Source: Thermoleophilia bacterium
GTDB taxonomy: Bacteria; Actinomycetota; Thermoleophilia; Gaiellales; Gaiellaceae
DNA: 10,192 bases
Direction: 5' to 3'
NCBI GenBank assembly: GCA_025935275.1
Contig: JAICVP010000058.1
Location: forward strand, 1 to 10,192
Positions 6,730 through 10,192 of the stretch are shown here, in pieces; positions within the stretch are counted from its first letter, which is position 1, and every line of letters begins with the position of its first letter. Both the position numbers and the translations under genes were made by a program. The notes below the pieces were generated by a model. It did not search any database. It was given only the letters and a program-made list of their open reading frames with translations, and was not told where the DNA came from.

Positions 6730-7264
6730 AGCAGTCGGTCGTGTGGTCGTCGACCAGGCCGCACGCCTGCATGAACGCGTAACAGATGGTCGGGCCGACG
6801 AAGCGGAAGCCGCGGCGCTTGAGCTCCTTGCTCATCGCCTTCGACTCGTCCGTCTCGGCCGGGATCTCGCCAGTCGTCCGCCAGGAGTTCACCTTCGGCT
6901 CCCCGCCGACGAAGCCCCACACCAGGTCGGCCAGGCTGCCCGTCTCGACCACGGCGCGCGCGTTGCCGATGGCCGACTCGATCTTCAGACGGTTCCTGAC
7001 GATGCCAGCGTCGCCCAGCAGCCGCTCCACGTCCTTCGGCCCGAACCGCGCCACCCGCGCCGCGTCGAAGCCCGCGAACGCCTCCCTGTAGCCCTCGCGC
7101 TTGTGCAGGATCGTCGACCACGAGAGCCCGGCCTGCGCGCCCTCCAGGACGAGCATCTCGAAGAGATGCCGTTCGTCGCGGGAGGGCACTCCCCATTCCT
7201 CGTCGTGGTAGGCGACGTAGAGGGGGTCGTCCTCCGGGACCCACGCGCACCGCCGCTCAGGCAT
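6686..7264 (-). CDS. tag: DNA-3-methyladenine glycosylase I
   Basis: A 192-residue Tag protein (E. coli Tag is 187). It cuts 3-methyladenine from alkylated DNA as the first step of base excision repair. Recognisable blocks are CAWVPEDDPLYVAYHDEEWG, LFEMLVLEGAQAGLSW, IVRNRLKIESAIGNARA, and RGFRFVGPTICYAFMQACGL. The zinc-snap ligands of the family appear to be present: Cys6 and His20 near the start, His174 and Cys178 near the end, with the same His-x3-Cys spacing as E. coli. ATG 7264 overlaps the end of ctaG by eight bases, so the two are probably co-transcribed although unrelated in function. The last 14 residues, after the zinc ligands, are coded by DNA overlapping grdA on the other strand, so that tail is probably dispensable. 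Confidence 0.96.
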   Translation of the reverse strand: MPERRCAWVPEDDPLYVAYHDEEWGVPSRDERHLFEMLVLEGAQAGLSWSTILHKREGYREAFAGFDAARVARFGPKDVERLLGDAGIVRNRLKIESAIGNARAVVETGSLADLVWGFVGGEPKVNSWRTTGEIPAETDESKAMSKELKRRGFRFVGPTICYAFMQACGLVDDHTTDCFRFRPSRGTSRRHA

Positions 7265-8027
7265 CGCCGTGACTGTAGCCCGCGTCCTCCTCCGCCATGA
7301 AGCGCACGAAGAAGTAGGCGAGCAGCCCGAAGAAGACGATCGCCTCGCTCACCGCCATGAGCGTCCCGCCGATCTGCTGGTCCTCGATGGGGTCGAGCCC
7401 CCAGAGCCTCGGCGCGTCCGCGTACGTGTCGTAGATCGGCGAGGGCAGGAGCGCGAGCAGGAGGCCGAGCGGGCTCGCGAGCACGAACGCTGCGAAGAGA
7501 TACGCGGCCTTTCCTCCGGACGGGAGGCGCCACGGCTCGTCCTGGAAGACCGACCACCAGAGGCAGACGCCGGCCAGGAGATAGCAGAGGTGCTCGAGGC
7601 CCAGGAGGAAGCCGTTGCCGAGCGCAGCCTCGTAGGCGAAGGGGAGGTGCCAGACGGCGTAGGTGAGGAGCCAGACCGGCAGCGCCACAAAGGGCCGGGT
7701 GAGCGTCCGCGCGACCGGGTTCCGCGCCACCCGATCCGCGACCCAGGGCCCGAGCCCGAGGACGAATAGCGCAGGGGTCCACTCGGCCAGGAGCACGTTC
7801 TGGAGGAGGTGGGCCGAGACGAGGTAGTGGACCGCGATCGTCGCCAGCGGGCTCGCCACCGCGATGAGGGCGAGAACGAGGCCGGAGCAGAAAAGCGCCG
7901 AGCGGAGGAGGGAGGGGGGATCGCGCCGCGCGGCGAGGACGTAGGCGACGCCGAGCCCCACGAGAACTGCGATCTCCTCCCACGCGGGGTACCAGCTCGA
8001 AGCGGACGGCGTCGCGGACAGGATCAC
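7257..8027 (-). CDS. ctaG: CtaG-family cytochrome c oxidase assembly protein (caa3 type)
   Basis: A 256-residue, mostly hydrophobic protein with about seven membrane helices. Motifs match the caa3_CtaG family: VHYLVSAHLLQNVLLAEWTPALFVLG, WHLPFAYEAALGNG followed by LEHLCYLLAGVCLWW, and DQQIGGTLMAVSEA. The conserved His residues in these helices are the expected metal-handling ligands. The family supports assembly of haem-copper oxidase, so the host likely respires oxygen. GTG 8027 is the first possible start after an in-frame stop (8037-8039). There is no SD before it, and TAGCCT ends six bases upstream, which fits a leaderless transcript. It is followed by tag with an eight-base overlap and diverges from the tRNA-Gly gene. 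No oxidase subunit gene is nearby, so the assignment rests on family motifs alone. Confidence 0.85.
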   Translation of the reverse strand: MILSATPSASSWYPAWEEIAVLVGLGVAYVLAARRDPPSLLRSALFCSGLVLALIAVASPLATIAVHYLVSAHLLQNVLLAEWTPALFVLGLGPWVADRVARNPVARTLTRPFVALPVWLLTYAVWHLPFAYEAALGNGFLLGLEHLCYLLAGVCLWWSVFQDEPWRLPSGGKAAYLFAAFVLASPLGLLLALLPSPIYDTYADAPRLWGLDPIEDQQIGGTLMAVSEAIVFFGLLAYFFVRFMAEEDAGYSHGDA

Positions 8028-8033
8028 GGCTGG

Positions 8034-8039
8034 AGGCTA
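8034..8039 (-). promoter_or_regulatory. Possible -10 element of ctaG (leaderless)
   Basis: On the - strand this reads TAGCCT, fitting the actinobacterial TANNNT -10 pattern, and ends six bases before GTG 8027. No clear -35 was found, and the motif is short enough to arise by chance. Confidence 0.27.
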
Positions 8040-8052
8040 GCCCCGCCTGCGC

Positions 8053-8058
8053 TATCGT
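8053..8058 (+). promoter_or_regulatory. Possible -10 element of tRNA-Gly
   Basis: TATCGT lies 11 bases before the mature tRNA 5' end at 8070 and fits the TANNNT pattern. The -35 region (around 8030-8035) is poor. Confidence 0.3.
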
Positions 8059-8069
8059 GATCCCACTTC

Positions 8070-8140
8070 GCGGGCGTAGCTCAACGGTAGAGCCCCAGCC
8101 TTCCAAGCTGGTGACGAGGGTTCGATTCCCTTCGCCCGCT
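8070..8140 (+). tRNA. tRNA-Gly (anticodon UCC)
   Basis: A complete 71-base cloverleaf. Acceptor GCGGGCG (8070-8076) pairs with CGCCCGC (8133-8139), with T as discriminator. The D stem is GCTC/GAGC (8079-8082, 8090-8093). Anticodon stem CCAGC/GCTGG (8095-8099, 8107-8111) encloses CTTCCAA with anticodon TCC at 8102-8104. T arm GAGGG-TTCGATT-CCCTT (8116-8132) has one G-T pair. The 3' CCA is not encoded. It reads GGA and, by wobble, GGG codons. It stands between ctaG (opposite strand) and a membrane protein gene; its closeness to glycine-metabolism genes is probably chance. Confidence 0.97.
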
Positions 8141-8162
8141 TTCGCCCACCCGGCCCGTACGT

Positions 8163-8168
8163 TAGGTT
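8163..8168 (+). promoter_or_regulatory. Possible -10 element of the 8175 membrane gene
   Basis: TAGGTT fits TANNNT and ends six bases before GTG 8175, a spacing that would start the transcript at the start codon. There is no SD before the gene. The -35 (TTTCGC-like around 8140) is weak and would overlap the tRNA end. Confidence 0.27.
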
Positions 8169-8174
8169 GCCCGC

Positions 8175-8654
8175 GTGTCGCGATACGACTGGCTTCTCTT
8201 TCTGCACGTCCTGTCGGCGTTCGCGCTGGTCGCCGCGCTCGTCCTCTACACCGCGCTCATCGCTGCGCTCTGGAACAGGGACGTGCCGAGCGATGCGGTG
8301 CGCCTTTTTCGGATCCAGCGTGTGGGTGACGTGCTCGTCGCCGTCGGCTCCATCGGCGTCCTCGTCTTCGGCATCTGGCTCGCGATCGACGTCGACGGCT
8401 ACGAGATCTGGGACGGCTGGATCATCGCGGCGCTCGTGCTCTGGCTCGTCATGGGGGCCTTGGGCTCGCGGACGGGAAAGCTCTACAACGCCGCTCGAGA
8501 CCGGGCGCTTGCGCTCTCCAGGGACGGTTCGGACGCGCCGAGCCCCGAGCTCCGCGCCCTGATCCAGGACCGCCGTGCCCTCTGGCTCCACCTCGCCGGC
8601 CTCGTCACGGTCGCCCTTCTCCTCATCGACATGATCTTCAAGCCGGGAGCCTGA
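8175..8654 (+). CDS. Small four-helix membrane protein, DUF2269-like
   Basis: A 159-residue integral membrane protein with predicted helices at about residues 6-30, 48-70, 77-97 and 134-153, and a charged cytosolic-looking stretch (about 98-130) before the last helix. The first helix holds FLHVL with His11; the second helix ends GIWLAI before an acidic loop, and the third is GWIIAALVLWLVMGALG. The pattern recalls DUF2269-type predicted membrane proteins, but I cannot confirm the family by eye. It is followed after two bases by another gene starting with the same FLHVL helix, so the two are likely co-expressed and may pair. The function is unknown; a haem- or copper-related role is conceivable from the membrane His but unproven. 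GTG start without SD. Confidence 0.8.
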   Translation: MSRYDWLLFLHVLSAFALVAALVLYTALIAALWNRDVPSDAVRLFRIQRVGDVLVAVGSIGVLVFGIWLAIDVDGYEIWDGWIIAALVLWLVMGALGSRTGKLYNAARDRALALSRDGSDAPSPELRALIQDRRALWLHLAGLVTVALLLIDMIFKPGA

Positions 8655-8656
8655 CG

Positions 8657-9124
8657 ATGCTCGCTGCGATTCGGCCGGACAGCTGGAACTACGCGCTCTT
8701 CCTGCACGTCCTCGGGGCGGCGGTGCTCGTCGGGGCCCTCGTCACCGCCGGGACCGCGCAGGTTCTGTCCTGGCGAGAGAATCGAGACGCCGCCGTCTTC
8801 TCGCGGTTCGCCTTCCGGACGCTGCTCTTCGTCGCCGTCCCTGCCTGGTTCGCGATGCGGATCGGGGCCGAGTGGATCTACTCGAAGGAGGGTTGGGCGG
8901 ACGCGCCCAGCGAGCCCGACTGGCTGGGCGTCGGCTACATCACGGCCGACCTCGGAGGGCTGCTCCTCCTCATCTCGGTCGTGCTCGCCGGCTTCGGGGC
9001 ACGGCGGCTCGCCCGTGCGGACGGCGGCTCGAACATGCTGGCGCGGTCGGCCGGGATCCTCGCTCTGGTCGTTCTTGCGCTCTACCTCGTCGCCCTCTGG
9101 GCGATGACGGCGAAGCCCGGCTAG
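8657..9124 (+). CDS. Small four-helix membrane protein, likely paralogue of its neighbour
   Basis: A 155-residue membrane protein with helices at about residues 12-34, 50-68, 90-115 and 126-150. The first helix carries ALFLHVLGAAVLVGAL with His17, parallel to the first helix of the preceding gene (LLFLHVLSAFALVAAL), and the overall length and helix number agree, so an old tandem duplication is likely. A periplasmic- or cytosolic-exposed loop with EWIYSKEGWADAPSEPDW separates helices two and three. ATG 8657 follows GGGAG (8645-8649) at seven bases and starts two bases after the previous stop. No recognised catalytic motif; the function is unknown. Confidence 0.8.
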   Translation: MLAAIRPDSWNYALFLHVLGAAVLVGALVTAGTAQVLSWRENRDAAVFSRFAFRTLLFVAVPAWFAMRIGAEWIYSKEGWADAPSEPDWLGVGYITADLGGLLLLISVVLAGFGARRLARADGGSNMLARSAGILALVVLALYLVALWAMTAKPG

Positions 9125-9151
9125 CCCGACTGTTACGCGCTCATGAAGACG

Positions 9152-9175
9152 GCCGCGCGGGCAATCCCCGCCGGC
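9152..9175 (+). terminator. Terminator-like hairpin after the membrane protein pair
   Basis: GCGGG 9157-9161 pairs with CCCGC 9167-9171 around the loop CAATC. The stem extends by GCCG 9152-9155 with CGGC 9172-9175 after a single bulged C, giving nine pairs 27 bases past the stop at 9124. No T-run follows, as is common in GC-rich actinobacteria. Confidence 0.5.
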
Positions 9176-9244
9176 TGCGTGCGCGTATCTCTCACTGAAC
9201 AGACGAGCGCAGTACCGGCCGGGCCTGCGTCTCCCCTTGGAGAC

Positions 9245-9250
9245 AGGAGG
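9245..9250 (+). promoter_or_regulatory. Ribosome binding site of the lipoprotein gene
   Basis: AGGAGG ends four bases before ATG 9255. This fixes the start there rather than at an in-frame TTG at 9237, and the resulting N-terminus begins a proper lipoprotein signal. Confidence 0.7.
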
Positions 9251-9254
9251 CACC

Positions 9255-9791
9255 ATGAACATCCCCAGATTTGCGCTGCTCGCAGTGGCCGCGCTCGCTC
9301 TCGGAATCTCCGCGGCGGGCTGCGGAGGAAGCAGCTCGTCCAGCCCCGCGCCGGCAGGAGGCACGAACGCCTCGAGCGGCTCCTCTGGCGGTTACGGCTA
9401 CGGAGGCGGTGGCTCGAGCTCGAGCGCATCGGCCGTCACCATCAAGGCGGCGAGCTCGCCGCTCGGCACGATCCTGGTCGACCAGGACGGAAAGACGCTC
9501 TATCTCTTCGAGGCCGACAGCCAGAACAAGAGCAACTGCAGCGGCGGCTGCCTCAGCCTCTGGCCGCCGGTCGATGCCAACGGCAAGGCGACCGCAGGTA
9601 GCGGCGTCACGGCCGGGATGATCGGGACCGCGACGGGCTCCTCCCAGGTCACGTACGACGGGCACCCGCTCTACTGGTTCTCCGGCGATACGGCGGCCGG
9701 AGACACGAACGGCGAGGGCCTCACCGACTTCGGCGGCGCGTGGTACGCCGTTTCGCCGGCCGGCAAGGCCGTCGAGCAAGTGGGCTCCTAG
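9255..9791 (+). CDS. Secreted-repeat (COG4315/Lipoprotein_15-type) lipoprotein
   Basis: A 178-residue predicted lipoprotein. Residues 1-22 form a signal peptide ending ISAAG before Cys23, a plausible though not ideal lipobox (Ala at -3). Residues 24-60 are a Ser/Gly/Ala linker with a YGYGGGG patch. Two copies of the secreted repeat of unknown function follow: residues 63-106 (SSPLGTILVDQDGKTLYLF, then a CSGGCLSLWPP segment with Cys95 and Cys99) and residues 128-166 (VTYDGHPLYWFSGD, ending GAWYAV). The family is common in actinobacteria and other bacteria as a surface lipoprotein; its role is not established. It has its own SD and is flanked on both sides by terminator-like hairpins, so it is probably a single-gene unit. 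Confidence 0.9.
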   Translation: MNIPRFALLAVAALALGISAAGCGGSSSSSPAPAGGTNASSGSSGGYGYGGGGSSSSASAVTIKAASSPLGTILVDQDGKTLYLFEADSQNKSNCSGGCLSLWPPVDANGKATAGSGVTAGMIGTATGSSQVTYDGHPLYWFSGDTAAGDTNGEGLTDFGGAWYAVSPAGKAVEQVGS

Positions 9792-9806
9792 AGCGCAGAC
9801 AAGCGA

Positions 9807-9846
9807 ACGAGCCGGCCGGGGCCGCGCAAGGCTTCGTCCGGCTCGT
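9807..9846 (+). terminator. Terminator-like hairpin after the lipoprotein gene
   Basis: A perfect nine-base stem, ACGAGCCGG (9807-9815) with CCGGCTCGT (9838-9846), encloses a 22-base loop that can itself form a short GCC/GGC stem. It starts 16 bases past the stop at 9791. No T-run follows. Its end is only 16 bases before the next start codon, so it could also act on the transporter mRNA. Confidence 0.55.
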
Positions 9847-9862
9847 CCTTCACGCTGCCCTC

Positions 9863-10192
9863 ATGGCGACCTCGCCCACGACCGAACGGGTCGTGTACAT
9901 CAGGCCGCGCACGATCCTGCAGGTGCTCGGCATCGTGCTCGCGACGCTCGCGATCATCGCGTTCGTCTACCTCGCTTGGCACATCGTCACGTGGATCCTG
10001 GTCGCGGTGTTCCTCGCGCTCGCGCTCAACCCGGCCGTCGAGTACATCGAGCGGCGAGGGCTGAAGCGGGGCTACGCGGCAGCGATCGTCTTCGTGCTCG
10101 CGCTCGCCGCGATGGTCGGGCTGGGGTTCCTCGTTCTCCCGCCTCTGGTCAGGCAGGTGGCGGATTTCATCGAGGCCGTCCCGGACCTCGTC
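9863..10192 (+). CDS. AI-2E/PerM-family transporter (3' partial)
   Basis: The first 110 residues of a membrane protein of the AI-2E transporter (PerM/YdiK) family; full members are about 350 residues, so roughly two thirds lie outside. Residues 20-38 and 42-56 form the first membrane helices, then come the family signature FLALALNPAVEYIERRGLKRG and a third helix (about 73-95) ending FLVLPPLVRQVADFIE. The family exports autoinducer-2, fatty acids, or ions coupled to Na+/H+ exchange in different bacteria, so the substrate is not predictable. ATG 9863 has no SD upstream, only pyrimidine-rich sequence; no better in-frame start was seen. Confidence 0.88.
   Translation, partial: MATSPTTERVVYIRPRTILQVLGIVLATLAIIAFVYLAWHIVTWILVAVFLALALNPAVEYIERRGLKRGYAAAIVFVLALAAMVGLGFLVLPPLVRQVADFIEAVPDLV

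Noticed and set aside
7269..7769. Glu/Arg-rich + strand open frame of 166 codons
   Set aside because: It is antisense to CtaG, whose helices and motifs are clear; the charged composition is the complement of hydrophobic codons.
8070..8140. Functional link between tRNA-Gly and the glycine reductase operon
   Set aside because: The tRNA lies beyond two unrelated opposite-strand genes; glycine tRNA genes occur throughout bacterial genomes, so proximity is no evidence.
9237..9254. Upstream TTG start for the lipoprotein
   Set aside because: It would put charged residues before the signal peptide and place AGGAGG inside the gene; ATG 9255 fits better.

Overview
This is a GC-rich, densely coded window. 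Its low-T intergenic hairpins, GTG starts, possible leaderless genes and gene families (secreted COG4315-type lipoprotein repeat, caa3-type CtaG) suggest an actinobacterium. A Thermoleophilia or Rubrobacteria-like lineage is my guess; the window does not settle it. No insertion sequence, CRISPR array, integrase or obvious base-composition break was seen.

Left half (1-6729, + strand): one tight operon that enters from upstream. It encodes, in order, a large FAD-dependent dimethylglycine/sarcosine dehydrogenase-type protein with a C-terminal aminomethyltransferase (GcvT-like) half (5' end missing), a GrdE/G/I-type component B subunit, a GrdB/F/H-type selenoprotein, GrdC, a thioredoxin, and the selenoprotein GrdA. 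Two genes contain an in-frame TGA exactly where the family places selenocysteine (4271-4273 and 6391-6393). Conventional gene calling would truncate both, and each must be read through. Genes mostly overlap or nearly touch. The exceptions are a 109-base structured gap before grdC and a 39-base gap before the grdE-like gene. The likely theme is catabolism of N-methylated glycines: oxidative demethylation by the dehydrogenase and reductive C-N cleavage by a glycine/sarcosine/betaine reductase. The reductase is not the textbook set. GrdD, which normally follows GrdC, is absent. GrdC is shorter than clostridial GrdC. The GrdE-like subunit lacks the Asn-Cys pair at which GrdE is normally cleaved to form its carbonyl cofactor. 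The GrdB-like selenoprotein has Gly in place of a Cys next to selenocysteine.

Middle (6686-8140): a convergent - strand pair, ctaG (copper/haem-oxidase assembly) followed by tag (3-methyladenine DNA glycosylase I). The tag 3' end overlaps the grdA 3' end by 44 bases. ctaG diverges from a tRNA-Gly(UCC) gene. CtaG suggests that the host respires aerobically, which is noteworthy beside an enzyme system best known from strict anaerobes.

Right end (8175-10192, + strand): two adjacent small four-helix membrane proteins that look like diverged paralogues, a likely transcription terminator, a lipoprotein of the secreted-repeat family, a second terminator-like hairpin, and the first 110 codons of an AI-2E/PerM-type transporter that runs off the window.
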